This document shows, in pieces, positions 35,348 through 45,174 of a DNA stretch of 64,000 bases. Origin of the DNA: Methanimicrococcus blatticola. GTDB taxonomy: Archaea > Halobacteriota > Methanosarcinia > Methanosarcinales > Methanosarcinaceae. The notes under the pieces are model-generated. The model saw only the letters and a program-made list of their open reading frames with translations. It had not been told where the DNA came from and did no database searches. The position numbers and the translations under genes are program-made. Within the stretch, counting starts at the first letter, position 1. Each line of letters starts with the position of its first letter. The DNA lies in NCBI RefSeq assembly GCF_004363215.1, contig NZ_SNYS01000005.1, positions 62,001 to 126,000 of the forward strand. Direction: 5' to 3'.

Positions 35348-36409
35348 TTAAACCTTTCCCGCTTTCAAAATTTCACACACATTTTCGACTTCTTCTCTAA
35401 ACTCCTTGTCGGAAAAACCTAAAAGATTTGCTAAATACATGGCACCCCCAGCGCCGGCGCCTTCTTTGATTGTTCCTGTATCGTATCTTTGGATTCCGGG
35501 AAGTCTTGATTTGCCGAAACCCGGGTCGGAAATGTAAGCCTTGAAACCGAGGTCTTTGGAAAGATCACCGAAGTTGGCGGTTTCGTCTTCCATGACGTAT
35601 CTCGTGGTTGCCAAATCTACGTTTTTGAGGTTGACGCCCATGTGTTTCGCGACAGCGTAGACGGCGGCCATTTGTGTTCCGCCGGCCATGATAATATTCA
35701 TATCAGGATCGTAGTCTTTGAATCCTGCAACAATTCCTGCAACGGCAGGCATCATGGGATCGCCGAGGAGTTCGACGGCTCTGAGCGGGTCGTCTCTGAG
35801 ACTGCCGACAATGATGTTGTTCTTTTTCATCGCGTCGCTGACGACTTGGCATTTCAGCTCAACGGGATTGATGTCGGCGCTGCTGCTGACGCGGGCGTTG
35901 TAGCCGAGCGCGATGAGAACGCCCATTGCAGTCGTTGTGCCACCGGGCGTGCTTTCGCCGATAATCGGGTGGTCGGTGGTCGGCGCGAGTTCGTATCCGA
36001 TTTTTCGGCCGCTTTCAAAAATCGCTTTCGGATCGTGAACGGCGATTCCGGTGGTGATGTCTTCGCCGACAGCTGCGTCGGTGGTGTACATCGGAATGGA
36101 ATCATCCGGCAGAATCATTAAACCGGCATTGACGAAGGCGTAGGGAACTTTTGTCAGATTGAGAGCGGAGCGTGTAATCACAGCGGGCGTCGGCGTATCG
36201 TAAGGCGGTGTCATGGGCATCACGGGAACGCTGATAATGTTTCCGGTGTGCATCAATTCACTGTCGCCGGCCGGCGTGTAAACGGTTAATTCCGCCGTTT
36301 TTCCGGCAGCCGAAAGACCGGGAATCTGCGATGTTTTCGTGTTTGATAAAACGCAGACATAAAGCGGCTTTTCAGCTTTGCATTCGGGTTTTGGTGTCGT
36401 CCAACTCAT
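35348..36409 (-). CDS. cobT: Archaeal CobT-type nicotinate-nucleotide phosphoribosyltransferase
   Basis: 353 residues. It matches the archaeal CobT-like family (nicotinate mononucleotide-dependent phosphoribosyltransferase), which activates the lower-ligand base of cobamides to an alpha-ribotide. Supporting stretches: [37 protein letters not shown] and [19 protein letters not shown] start at the ATG coding [10 protein letters not shown] because GGGGATGAT lies upstream; an ATG 15 bp earlier would add MGMIR. It belongs with the corrin genes at 49-60 kb functionally, though it is unlinked to them. Confidence 0.9.
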   Translation of the reverse strand: MSWTTPKPECKAEKPLYVCVLSNTKTSQIPGLSAAGKTAELTVYTPAGDSELMHTGNIISVPVMPMTPPYDTPTPAVITRSALNLTKVPYAFVNAGLMILPDDSIPMYTTDAAVGEDITTGIAVHDPKAIFESGRKIGYELAPTTDHPIIGESTPGGTTTAMGVLIALGYNARVSSSADINPVELKCQVVSDAMKKNNIIVGSLRDDPLRAVELLGDPMMPAVAGIVAGFKDYDPDMNIIMAGGTQMAAVYAVAKHMGVNLKNVDLATTRYVMEDETANFGDLSKDLGFKAYISDPGFGKSRLPGIQRYDTGTIKEGAGAGGAMYLANLLGFSDKEFREEVENVCEILKAGKV

Positions 36410-36828
36410 TCTAATCATCCCCATTCATTCAAAAACAATCTGCAATCATAATTCTGATAAAATAAACAAGTAATAAACAAGTGGAATGTAATAAGGGGAT
36501 TTTTGAATATTAACCCTCCGTTAAATAAATTTGAAAAAAATGAAAGTTTAATTGATTTGAAAATTGATTTGAATAAAGAATTTGCTATTTTATTGTTATT
36601 TTATTGTTATCCCTTTATTTTTCTTTCAACATTTTTACACTCAATTATTTCGATAGTGGTCGACACATACTGTGTAAAAAATAACTTTTTTTGATTGATG
36701 CCGACGATTTCAGAAAAAATGCGAAAATTTATGTTGAAGAAGTATGATTTGTTTGATTTATATCATTCATTTCATTATTTCATTATTCTTAATTTCAACA
36801 TTTCCTTTTTTCACCCGGCGGCTGAATT
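36410..36828. other. A/T-rich intergenic region without a recognised gene
   Basis: Divergent gap between cobT (-) and thiE (+). Very A/T-rich. A TTG-initiated frame of 63 residues exists at 36503-36694, hydrophobic at its end, but I see no ribosome-binding site or similarity to support it. A TACTGTGTA dyad near 36668 might be regulatory. Confidence 0.35.
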
Positions 36829-37515
36829 ATGACGGAAGAAACTGCAGAATACATGGCTTCAAAGAAACTGAAGAAGCAAAAAATTGATTATTCGCTTTAT
36901 CTCGTGACCGACAGGTCATTCTGCCCGCCTGATAAATTCCTGCATCAAATCGAACAAGCCGTTCTCGGCGGTGTTTCAATCGTTCAGTTGAGAGAAAAAG
37001 ACGCCTCTTCATTGGAATTTTATAATCGTGCGGTTGAAGTTTCAAATTTGTTGAAAAATATGTGCAGTGTCAGCGGCTTGAAGATTCCTTTTTTGATTAA
37101 TGACCGGCTTGATATTGCATTGGCTGTTGATTGCGACGGTTTGCATATCGGACAGGAAGATTTACCTGTTTCTGTTTGCCGGCGGTTGTTGGGGCCGGAT
37201 AAGATTCTCGGAGTTTCCGCGGGGTCCGTTGAAGAAGCGGTTTTGGCTGAGAAGGAGGGGGCAGATTATTTGGGTGTTGTCGCTTTTTCGACGGGGACGA
37301 AGCCGGAAGCTGTTGAAGTTTCTTTAGAGATGTTTAAAGAGATTCGAGAGGCTGTTTCTATTCCTATAGTGGCGATTGGGGGGATAAATTTGGAGACTAT
37401 TTCTTTATTGTCTGGTTTAAGGATTGATGGGGTTGCTGTTGTGTCGGCGATAATGGGAAGTGAAGATGCTAAGGAAGCGGCTGAGAAATTAAGTAACTTA
37501 ATCGAATCATTCTGA
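36829..37515 (+). CDS. thiE: Thiamine-phosphate synthase
   Basis: 228 residues. ThiE joins HMP-pyrophosphate and the thiazole phosphate to give thiamine phosphate. Motifs: YLVTDRSFCP, GGVSIVQLREKDASS (strand with pyrophosphate-binding Arg), FLINDRLDIALAVDCDGLHIGQEDLP, and GADYLGVVAFSTGTKPEAV with IVAIGGIN. Length and motif order are normal for ThiE; the N-terminal 20 residues are extra. Last gene before the restriction locus. Confidence 0.94.
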   Translation: MTEETAEYMASKKLKKQKIDYSLYLVTDRSFCPPDKFLHQIEQAVLGGVSIVQLREKDASSLEFYNRAVEVSNLLKNMCSVSGLKIPFLINDRLDIALAVDCDGLHIGQEDLPVSVCRRLLGPDKILGVSAGSVEEAVLAEKEGADYLGVVAFSTGTKPEAVEVSLEMFKEIREAVSIPIVAIGGINLETISLLSGLRIDGVAVVSAIMGSEDAKEAAEKLSNLIESF

Positions 37516-37590
37516 ATTTATTATATTTATCCCCTGAGTCTGTTATTTTTTAAAGACGAAGACAATTTGTTTAAATATTACATCTTTTCT

Positions 37591-37598
37591 TTTATACC
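37591..37598 (+). promoter_or_regulatory. Possible TATA box of the restriction operon
   Basis: TTTATACC about 55 bp upstream of the hsdR ATG in an otherwise T-rich stretch; a purine-containing leader follows. Archaeal TATA by sequence and spacing only. Confidence 0.35.
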
Positions 37599-37652
37599 AT
37601 AGAAATAAATTAATTTCAAAGAGATATCATTTTTATTTTGAGGTATTTGCAT

Positions 37653-40600
37653 ATGAAAAGTAATTTCAGCTTTTTGGAAAAGGATTGGCCTGAGCTTGCT
37701 AAAATCGGACAACTGGCTGAACGAAATCTCTATGATGATACTAATACGGCTCTTTTAAAAATGGGCATTTTTTCAGAGAAACTTGTCCAATACATTTTAG
37801 CAATGGAACATATTCGAGAACCGGAAGGATATGAAAATACTGCTGCAAATCGAATTTCCATACTTAAAAGAAGCGGTTTACTGCCTCGCGAGATTTCCGA
37901 TATTCTTCATGTTTTGAGACAAAAGAGAAATGATGCAGCTCATGACAATTATGAATCAGAAACAGCTGCTCAAGCAATGCTTCAATTCACATATCAAATA
38001 TCGGTTTGGTTTTATCAAACGTATAAAACATTTGCTTTTAAGCCGGACCCGTTTTTTTTACCGGAAAATGAACAAGTTTCAATTGAAGAATTGAAAAAAC
38101 AAACAGAATTAGCAGAACAAAGGACTCAATATTTAGAGCAGGAGCTTGAGAAACTCCAATCAATCAAATTGCCGACAAACATTGAAGAAAGAATTAAGAT
38201 TTCAACTGAAAGTGCTCAGCTTATTCACAAAACCGAAAAACAAACACGTATTTTAATTGACGAACAATTAAGAGATGCAGGATGGGAAGCTGATTCGGAA
38301 GAATTGACATATGCAAAGGGTGTTCGTCCGCAATCAAATAAAAATATAGCTATTGCGGAATGGCCGACTGATTCGTCGGTCAGCAAAAGCGGATACGCAG
38401 ATTATGCTTTATTTATAGGTCTTCAATTGGTCGGAATTATTGAAGCTAAAAAAGAGTCTAAAGATGTGTCATCGGATTTAGATTATCAATGTAAAGAGTA
38501 CGCTCAAAATATTAAGAAAGAGCATGAAGAATATGTGTGTTGGCAATCCGATAAGTATCGTGTTCCTTTCCTGTTTGCAACAAATGGCAGACCGTATCTG
38601 AAACAACTTTCAACGAAATCAGGGATTTGGTTTTTAGATGTTCGCCGTGAATCAAATGCTCCAAAAGCACTTCCGAATTGGTTCTCACCTCTAAACATAA
38701 AAGAGATGCTGGAAACAAATATTTCCGAAGCAAATGAAAAAATGAAGACGGAAGATGAAAGATACTTAACCGACCCGAACGGGTTGAACTTGAGACCTTA
38801 TCAGGTTGAAGCGGTTGAAGCTTCGGAAAAAGCAATTATTGAGGGGAAGCAGTCGATTCTTCTTTCAATGGCCACGGGAACAGGAAAAACGCGTACCGTT
38901 CTTGGAATTATGTATAAAATGCTCAAGAATAAAAGATTTAAGAGGATTTTGTTTTTGGTTGATCGTAATCCGCTTGGTGAACAAGCCATGGATACATTTC
39001 AAGAAGTGAGATTGGAGGAGTTTACGACTTTAGATAGCATATATAATATCAACCCCCTGGGTCTTAAAAGTGGTATGATTGAACCTGAAGTGAAAGTTCA
39101 GATTTCAACGGTTCAAAGCCTTGTTCAACGCATATTGATTGCAGATGAACCGACAGTTTTTCCGGGCGATTTTGATTTGATTATTGTTGATGAAGCTCAT
39201 CGCGGTTACATTTTAGATAAAGAAATGGATGAAGATGAGTTGGTATTTAAAAACCATAAAGATTACATCAGTAAATACAGAACAGTTTTGGAGTATTTTG
39301 ATGCTGTCAAAATTGCATTAACGGCGACGCCTGCACTTCATACAACAGAAATATTCGGATCTCCCGTATTTAATTACGGTTATCGCCAAGCCGTTATTGA
39401 AGGATATTTGATTCCTTATGATCCGCCTATTAATGTAAATACGGAACTAAATACCCAAGGAATTCATTATAAAAAAGGAGAAATTCTTCCGAAAATTGAT
39501 GCTGTTACAGGAGAACTCTTAAATAGTGATGAGTTAGAAGATGATGTTGATTTTGAAGTTGAGAAATTTAATAAAGATGTCATTACTGAAAGTTTCAATC
39601 GTACTGTTCTTTACAATATTGCTGATGAATATTTAGATTTTTCAAGCGATGAAAAAACTTTGATTTTTGCAACCAATGATGCTCATGCTGATCTGATTGT
39701 TCAAATTTTGAAAGAATATTGCAGTGAGAGAAATTTCAGCCATGAATCGGTTATGAAGATTACCGGAGCAACCGGCGGCGGTGACTCTAAGAAAACTCTC
39801 AAAGCAATTAAACGCTTTAAGAATGAAAAATATCCGAATGTTGCTGTGACAGTTGATCTTTTGACAACAGGCATTGATGTCCCGTCTATCTGTAATTTAG
39901 TTTTCTTGCGCCGTGTGCGCTCTCGTGTTTTATATGAACAGATGTTGGGACGCGCAACACGCAGATGTGATGAAATCGGAAAAACCAGTTTCAAGATTTT
40001 TGATGCTGTCGGCATTTATGATGCATTGAACAGTGTCAGTACGATGAAGCCGATTTCCTCGAATCCTCATGCGACGATTGAGCAATTGATTCAAGAATTA
40101 GACGGCATTCATGACGAGAGGGTTCTTCGAAATCAGATTCAAGAAATTGCTGCGAAATTGCAGAGAAGTAAGCGGACAATTTCTGATGAGAACTTGGAGA
40201 AATTCAGAATAAAAACAGATGGGTTGATGCCGGATGATATCATCAAGGGTTTACTTCAGCCGGATGTTTCAAAGTCGTATCAGTTCATTCAGGAAAATTA
40301 TGATTTTTTGATTTTGCTTGAAAAAAGTAAAGAAACAAAACAGCGTTATATTGCAGTCTCCGATAAACCTGATTCCTTCCTTTCATTTACTCACGGTTAT
40401 GGGAAAAATCAAAAACAGCCGCAGGATTATTTAGAGGAGTTTAAAGAGTTTATTGATATTCATAAGGATAAAATTCCAGCTTTGATGATTGTTTGTACAC
40501 AGCCGGCTTCCTTAAAGCGGGATGATTTGAAAAAGCTTCAATTGATTTTGGAAGAGAATCAATTTTCGGAACATGAATTGAACGCTGCTTGGAAAGAAAT

Positions 40601-40928
40601 GACAAATGCAGACATTACGGCTGATATTATCAGCTTCATTCGAAAGGAAGCACTTGGCATTGAGCTTGTTGATCATAATGATCGGATTCAAAGAGCATTT
40701 CAGGAACTCAAACAGAAACACACTTTCAACAAGAGGCAAGAGAATCTTTTGAATAAAATTGAAAAGCATTTGCTTCATGAGAGTGTTTTGGATGCTCAAA
40801 CGTTTGACGAAGCTCCGACTTTTAAATCTTCCGGAGGGTTCAAAATGGCCGATAGTGTTTTTGGCGGTCAGTTGAACCAAATCATTTTTGACTTGAACAG
40901 TCTTATGTACGGGATGAAGGGACTCTAA
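37653..40928 (+). CDS. hsdR: Type I restriction endonuclease subunit R
   Basis: 1091 residues from the ATG at 37653, preceded by GAGGTATTT. N-terminal DUF4145-like helical part (about 1-120), then a nuclease domain with GYADYALFIG and IIEAKKES (D...E-x-K), a SF2 motor with Walker A ATGTGKTRT (about 399-407) and DEAH in IIVDEAHRGY, motif LLTTGIDVP and RMLGRATRR-type Arg (QMLGRATRRCDE), and a C-terminal R-subunit domain. It cuts foreign DNA after translocation. Its stop overlaps the hsdM start as TAATG. Confidence 0.95.
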   Translation: MKSNFSFLEKDWPELAKIGQLAERNLYDDTNTALLKMGIFSEKLVQYILAMEHIREPEGYENTAANRISILKRSGLLPREISDILHVLRQKRNDAAHDNYESETAAQAMLQFTYQISVWFYQTYKTFAFKPDPFFLPENEQVSIEELKKQTELAEQRTQYLEQELEKLQSIKLPTNIEERIKISTESAQLIHKTEKQTRILIDEQLRDAGWEADSEELTYAKGVRPQSNKNIAIAEWPTDSSVSKSGYADYALFIGLQLVGIIEAKKESKDVSSDLDYQCKEYAQNIKKEHEEYVCWQSDKYRVPFLFATNGRPYLKQLSTKSGIWFLDVRRESNAPKALPNWFSPLNIKEMLETNISEANEKMKTEDERYLTDPNGLNLRPYQVEAVEASEKAIIEGKQSILLSMATGTGKTRTVLGIMYKMLKNKRFKRILFLVDRNPLGEQAMDTFQEVRLEEFTTLDSIYNINPLGLKSGMIEPEVKVQISTVQSLVQRILIADEPTVFPGDFDLIIVDEAHRGYILDKEMDEDELVFKNHKDYISKYRTVLEYFDAVKIALTATPALHTTEIFGSPVFNYGYRQAVIEGYLIPYDPPINVNTELNTQGIHYKKGEILPKIDAVTGELLNSDELEDDVDFEVEKFNKDVITESFNRTVLYNIADEYLDFSSDEKTLIFATNDAHADLIVQILKEYCSERNFSHESVMKITGATGGGDSKKTLKAIKRFKNEKYPNVAVTVDLLTTGIDVPSICNLVFLRRVRSRVLYEQMLGRATRRCDEIGKTSFKIFDAVGIYDALNSVSTMKPISSNPHATIEQLIQELDGIHDERVLRNQIQEIAAKLQRSKRTISDENLEKFRIKTDGLMPDDIIKGLLQPDVSKSYQFIQENYDFLILLEKSKETKQRYIAVSDKPDSFLSFTHGYGKNQKQPQDYLEEFKEFIDIHKDKIPALMIVCTQPASLKRDDLKKLQLILEENQFSEHELNAAWKEMTNADITADIISFIRKEALGIELVDHNDRIQRAFQELKQKHTFNKRQENLLNKIEKHLLHESVLDAQTFDEAPTFKSSGGFKMADSVFGGQLNQIIFDLNSLMYGMKGL

Positions 40929-42349
40929 TGAATAATCAGGAAATTGTTGCGAAATTGTGGAATTTGTGTAATGTCCTCAGAGATGACGGTATTACTTACC
41001 ACCAGTATGTTACTGAATTGACTTACATTCTTTTTTTGAAAATGGCAAAAGAGACGGGAAGTGAATCCAATATTCCCGAAGCTTACCGCTGGAATCAGCT
41101 TGTTTCTAAGGAAGGAATTGAGCTGAAAAGATTCTATAATGAACTTTTAACCAACCTCGGTGACAAGAGTACCGGAAAAATTCAGCAAATTTATGCGGGT
41201 TCTCGTTCCAACATTGAAGAACCCAAAAATCTTGAAAAAATCATCAAAACAATCGATCAATTGGATTGGTATTCCGCCAAGGAAGAGGGGTTGGGTAATC
41301 TTTATGAAGGTCTTTTGGAAAAGAACGCCAATGAAAAGAAATCCGGTGCCGGCCAATATTTCACGCCGCGTGTTTTGATTGATGTGATGGTTGAACTGAT
41401 TGATCCCAAACCGGGAGAACGCTGTAATGACCCGGCCTGCGGAACTTTCGGGTTTATGATTGCTGCTGACAGGCATATCAAAAATAAAACGGATGATTTG
41501 GCTGACTTGCCCCAAGACCAACAGGAATTCCAAGTTAAAGAAGCTTTTACCGGTGCGGAACTTGTTCATGAAACGCATCGTTTGGCTTTGATGAATGCTC
41601 AATTGCATGATATTGAAGGCGAGATTTATTTAATTGATACTTTATCAAGCGCCGGTGAAAATTTAAAGAATTTTGATGTTGTTTTGACCAATCCGCCATT
41701 CGGGACAAAGAAAGGCGGCGAGCGCGCAACCCGAACGGACTTATCATATTTGACAAGCAACAAGCAACTTAACTTTTTACAACACATTTACCGCAGTTTA
41801 AAGAAAGACGGCAAAGCCAGAGCCGCCGTTGTTCTTCCCGATAATGTTCTTTTCGCCGACAATGATGGTGCTTCCATTCGTGCCGACTTAATGGACAAAT
41901 GCAATCTTCATACAATTTTAAGACTTCCGACCGGCATTTTCTATTCCCAGGGCGTTAAGACGAATGTTTTATTCTTCACCCGCGAGCCGACCGAAAAAAA
42001 CAACACAAAAGGTGTTTGGTTCTATGATTTGCGAACAAACATGCAATCTTTCGGCAAAACAAGCCCATTAAAACATGACCATTTTGAAAACTTCATCAAA
42101 GCTTACACCGCCGAAGACAGAACAAAAATCGAAGATGAGCGTTTTTCATATTTTACACGTGAACAAATTAAAGAGAAGAAAGAAAGTCTTGATCTCGGCC
42201 TGATTCGTGATGATTCCGTTTTAGATTATGATGATCTTCCTAACCCGATTGAAAGCGGTGAAGAAATCATCGCAGATTTGGAAGAAGCCATTAATTTGAT
42301 TCAAAGTGTTGTGAAAGAACTGAAGTCGTTGGAAGGGAAGAACCAATGA
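40928..42349 (+). CDS. hsdM: Type I restriction-modification methyltransferase subunit M
   Basis: 473 residues. N-terminal HsdM domain, then the adenine-methyltransferase motifs: AGQYFTPRVLIDVMVELI, SAM-binding DPACGTFGFM (about 167-176) and the catalytic NPPFGTKKGG (about 257-266). It methylates adenine in the target site. Overlaps hsdS by 4 bp (ATGA), consistent with one transcript hsdR-M-S. Confidence 0.96.
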   Translation: MNNQEIVAKLWNLCNVLRDDGITYHQYVTELTYILFLKMAKETGSESNIPEAYRWNQLVSKEGIELKRFYNELLTNLGDKSTGKIQQIYAGSRSNIEEPKNLEKIIKTIDQLDWYSAKEEGLGNLYEGLLEKNANEKKSGAGQYFTPRVLIDVMVELIDPKPGERCNDPACGTFGFMIAADRHIKNKTDDLADLPQDQQEFQVKEAFTGAELVHETHRLALMNAQLHDIEGEIYLIDTLSSAGENLKNFDVVLTNPPFGTKKGGERATRTDLSYLTSNKQLNFLQHIYRSLKKDGKARAAVVLPDNVLFADNDGASIRADLMDKCNLHTILRLPTGIFYSQGVKTNVLFFTREPTEKNNTKGVWFYDLRTNMQSFGKTSPLKHDHFENFIKAYTAEDRTKIEDERFSYFTREQIKEKKESLDLGLIRDDSVLDYDDLPNPIESGEEIIADLEEAINLIQSVVKELKSLEGKNQ

Positions 42350-43668
42350 ATTCTAAAGAGGTGAAAAATATTCCAAGCAATTGGACTATTACGAATTTGG
42401 GTTCTATTGCAAAATGGGGTTCAGGAGGAACACCATCTCGTAAAAATCCTGAATTTTATTCTGGAACTATTCCATGGATTAAAACAGGAGAACTTTCAGA
42501 TTCATTTATTTATGATAGTGAAGAGAAAATAAATCAAGACGCAATAGATAAATCAAGTGCAAAACTTTTTCCCAAAAACTCTGTATTAATTGCAATGTAT
42601 GGTGCAACCATTGGGAAATGTGCAATATTAGGAGTGGAAGCTACAACAAATCAGGCTTGTGCTGCCGCGATTGTGAATGATAACATTTACTACAAATATT
42701 TATTTCATTATCTTGTTTCACAAAAAGACGCTTTTTTAAAAAAGGGAAAAGGTGGAGCTCAACCAAATATTTCACAAGAAATTCTTAAAGCTCATCCAAT
42801 ACCAATCCCCCCCTTTCCTGAACAACAAAGAATTGTTGACCGGATTGAAAGTTTATTTGAAAAACTCGACCAAGCGAAAAAACTCGCTCAAAAAGCTCTT
42901 GATCAATTTGAAGAAAGGAAAGCTGCCATTCTTCATAAGGCTTTTACAGGAGAGTTGACGAGGGAATGGAGAAAAAATCACAACTTTGTTTGTGATTTCT
43001 CAACATCGTTTGACAATGATGTAATTCTTTTTGAAATTCCTGATTGTTGGATTTGGACTACATTTGGAGAGATAACAACAATAATTGGTGGAGGAACCCC
43101 TCCTTCAAATGTAGATGAATATTATGAAAATGGTACAATTCCGTGGATTTCCCCTTCAGATTTATCAAACTACAAATCAAAATATATCTCCAAAGGAAAA
43201 AAGAATATTACTGAACTGGGTTTATCAAAAAGTTCTGCTCGTTTAATGCCAAAAGGAACAGTTTTATTGTCTTCTCGTGCACCGATTGGATATGTTGCAA
43301 TTGCTGAAAATGAATTATGTACAAATCAGGGATTTAAGAGTTTTTTGCCCAACTTTCATTATCTTCCCCTTTATTTGTATTATTACTTGATTTTTATGGG
43401 AGAAAGATTAGAATCATATGCTAGTGGAACAACATTCTTGGAATTATCTGGGAAAAGAATTTCTCAAATTGGATTCCCGGTTCCACCTATAGAAGAACAA
43501 GAAAGAATTGTTTCAATTTTGGATGAAATCTTTACATTCGAAGACCAGTCTAATGAACTAATTGATGTAATTGAACAGATAGATTTAATTAAAAAATCGA
43601 TACTTGCTCGCGCTTTTAGAGGGGAACTTGGAACAAATAACCCCAATGAAGAAAAAATGAACATTTAA
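42346..43668 (+). CDS. hsdS: Type I restriction-modification specificity subunit S
   Basis: 440 residues with two target-recognition domains, each starting with an aromatic-rich stretch and GGGTP/GSGGTPSR motif: about 1-195 (WGSGGTPSRKNPEF) and 225-420 (GGGTPPSNVDEYY). Each is followed by a conserved helical spacer: PPFPEQQRIVDRIESLFEKL and PPIEEQERIVSILDEIF, with FTGEL and FRGEL ends. It sets the split DNA target of the complex. Base composition turns clearly more A/T-rich from here to 47148, which suggests separate acquisition of this part. Confidence 0.93.
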   Translation: MNSKEVKNIPSNWTITNLGSIAKWGSGGTPSRKNPEFYSGTIPWIKTGELSDSFIYDSEEKINQDAIDKSSAKLFPKNSVLIAMYGATIGKCAILGVEATTNQACAAAIVNDNIYYKYLFHYLVSQKDAFLKKGKGGAQPNISQEILKAHPIPIPPFPEQQRIVDRIESLFEKLDQAKKLAQKALDQFEERKAAILHKAFTGELTREWRKNHNFVCDFSTSFDNDVILFEIPDCWIWTTFGEITTIIGGGTPPSNVDEYYENGTIPWISPSDLSNYKSKYISKGKKNITELGLSKSSARLMPKGTVLLSSRAPIGYVAIAENELCTNQGFKSFLPNFHYLPLYLYYYLIFMGERLESYASGTTFLELSGKRISQIGFPVPPIEEQERIVSILDEIFTFEDQSNELIDVIEQIDLIKKSILARAFRGELGTNNPNEEKMNI

Positions 43669-43683
43669 TCTGGAAGTGAATCT

Positions 43684-45078
43684 TTGAATATTGATGTAGA
43701 TGAGAAAAAATTTGAAGTCAATAATTTAAAGGAATATTTGGATGCAGTTTCAAAATTTCAAGAGAAAAAGAATTGGCAAGGCAGCAATGTTGAGTTTTTC
43801 TTTAGAGGTCAAGCAAATTCAAAGTGGGCTATTGCACCCAGTATATTTAGAGAAGATAATCTGAGCATAGAATATAGAATGATCAGAGAAGCAATTCAAC
43901 GAACCCCTTCTTTATCAAAAACTGATTTTATGGACTTAGATAATTTAACAGTTCTTCAACACTACGGACTTAGTACAAGAATTTTAGATTTGACATTGAA
44001 TCCTTTAATCGCATTATATTTTGCTTGTCAGCCTTCAGAATCAATTGAAAAAATAGACTCAAATCGAATTTTGAATGCACCCCCAGAGGATGATTCAATA
44101 TATTATGCAAAAGTGAAAAAAGATAATGGAGTTGTTTATGGTGCATGGGATAGGGGAGTTTATTATAATGCACCTGAAGTCAATTTTGTTGTAAATTTAT
44201 GTGAACTTGGTCTTGACGAACTTGTTCCTGAAAAGATATTGAAAATATTTGACAAACATTTCGGCTATTTTAAAGAAAGTGGAATGGAAGTGAATGAACG
44301 ATATTACCAAATGTTTTCTTTTCTTCAAAACAGTAAATTTATTTTATCGAGTTATAATAATGAGCGTCTTGTCTCCCAAAGCGGTGCGTTTTTATTTCCG
44401 GGATTTGAAGTCGAAGTAGATAATTCTAATTATTCAAAATCCAGAATCAGCCCGGGAATCAGAGATTTAAGAATTGATTTTCAAGAAATGTTTATAATTC
44501 CTTTTGATAAAAAAGAGTCAATATTGAAAGAACTCGACAGATTGAATATCAACGAAGCATCTGTATTTCCAGAACTGGAACATAAATTAAAATATATAAA
44601 ATACAAAAATCAATCGTTAAAAGATGATGTTTCCTTTTATCCAATGTTCCATCACTGTGTCATTAAAGATTTTTCTCATTATAGCGGATACAGATGTCCA
44701 AAAAACATTAACCTTGCTTCTGGTATGACAGGAGTTAGTGGAAAAATGATTTCATTGGTTTCAACACCCGATGAAAAATTCAATGCCAAAATGGATTTCC
44801 CTTCAAGAAATGAAAAAATTGAAAAACACATGAATTACATTATATTAAATGAGATTGCCCTTGTTTCTAATAGAAACTATTATTCTAAAGTAATAAAAGA
44901 ACTCTTCATAAATAAAGAAGAAAACTGGTATGAAGACACCACGGAAATAATTAAACTAAAAAAACAAATTGAAGAGATTTTGATTAGTTGTGGTTATGCT
45001 TTAGAAATCCGTCAGCAAAAAGCTGAAAACATCATATTAAACATTATAACTTCATTTAAAACAGTTCCATTAGATTAA
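43684..45078 (+). CDS. FRG-domain protein behind the type I restriction genes
   Basis: 464 residues. TTG start at 43684, with GGAAGTGA just upstream and only 15 bp after hsdS. FRG-domain motifs: FFFRGQANSKWAIAPSIFRE (about 36-55) and LQHYGLSTRILDLTLNPLIALYFA (about 98-121). The rest is unassigned, with a Lys/Ile-rich C-terminus. FRG domains occur in defence-associated and mobile genes, but their biochemical role is not known to me. Tight spacing links it to hsdS. Confidence 0.8.
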   Translation: MNIDVDEKKFEVNNLKEYLDAVSKFQEKKNWQGSNVEFFFRGQANSKWAIAPSIFREDNLSIEYRMIREAIQRTPSLSKTDFMDLDNLTVLQHYGLSTRILDLTLNPLIALYFACQPSESIEKIDSNRILNAPPEDDSIYYAKVKKDNGVVYGAWDRGVYYNAPEVNFVVNLCELGLDELVPEKILKIFDKHFGYFKESGMEVNERYYQMFSFLQNSKFILSSYNNERLVSQSGAFLFPGFEVEVDNSNYSKSRISPGIRDLRIDFQEMFIIPFDKKESILKELDRLNINEASVFPELEHKLKYIKYKNQSLKDDVSFYPMFHHCVIKDFSHYSGYRCPKNINLASGMTGVSGKMISLVSTPDEKFNAKMDFPSRNEKIEKHMNYIILNEIALVSNRNYYSKVIKELFINKEENWYEDTTEIIKLKKQIEEILISCGYALEIRQQKAENIILNIITSFKTVPLD

Positions 45079-45174
45079 TAATTTCACCTTGCTTGAATTT
45101 CTTTTATAAAAGTAAGATATATCTTTTTAATAATGAAGCCCATAAGTTCTATTAAAAAATCAAAGGAACATATT

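Noticed and set aside
36503-36694. 63-residue TTG-start frame
   Set aside because: No ribosome-binding site or similarity; A/T-rich chance frame.
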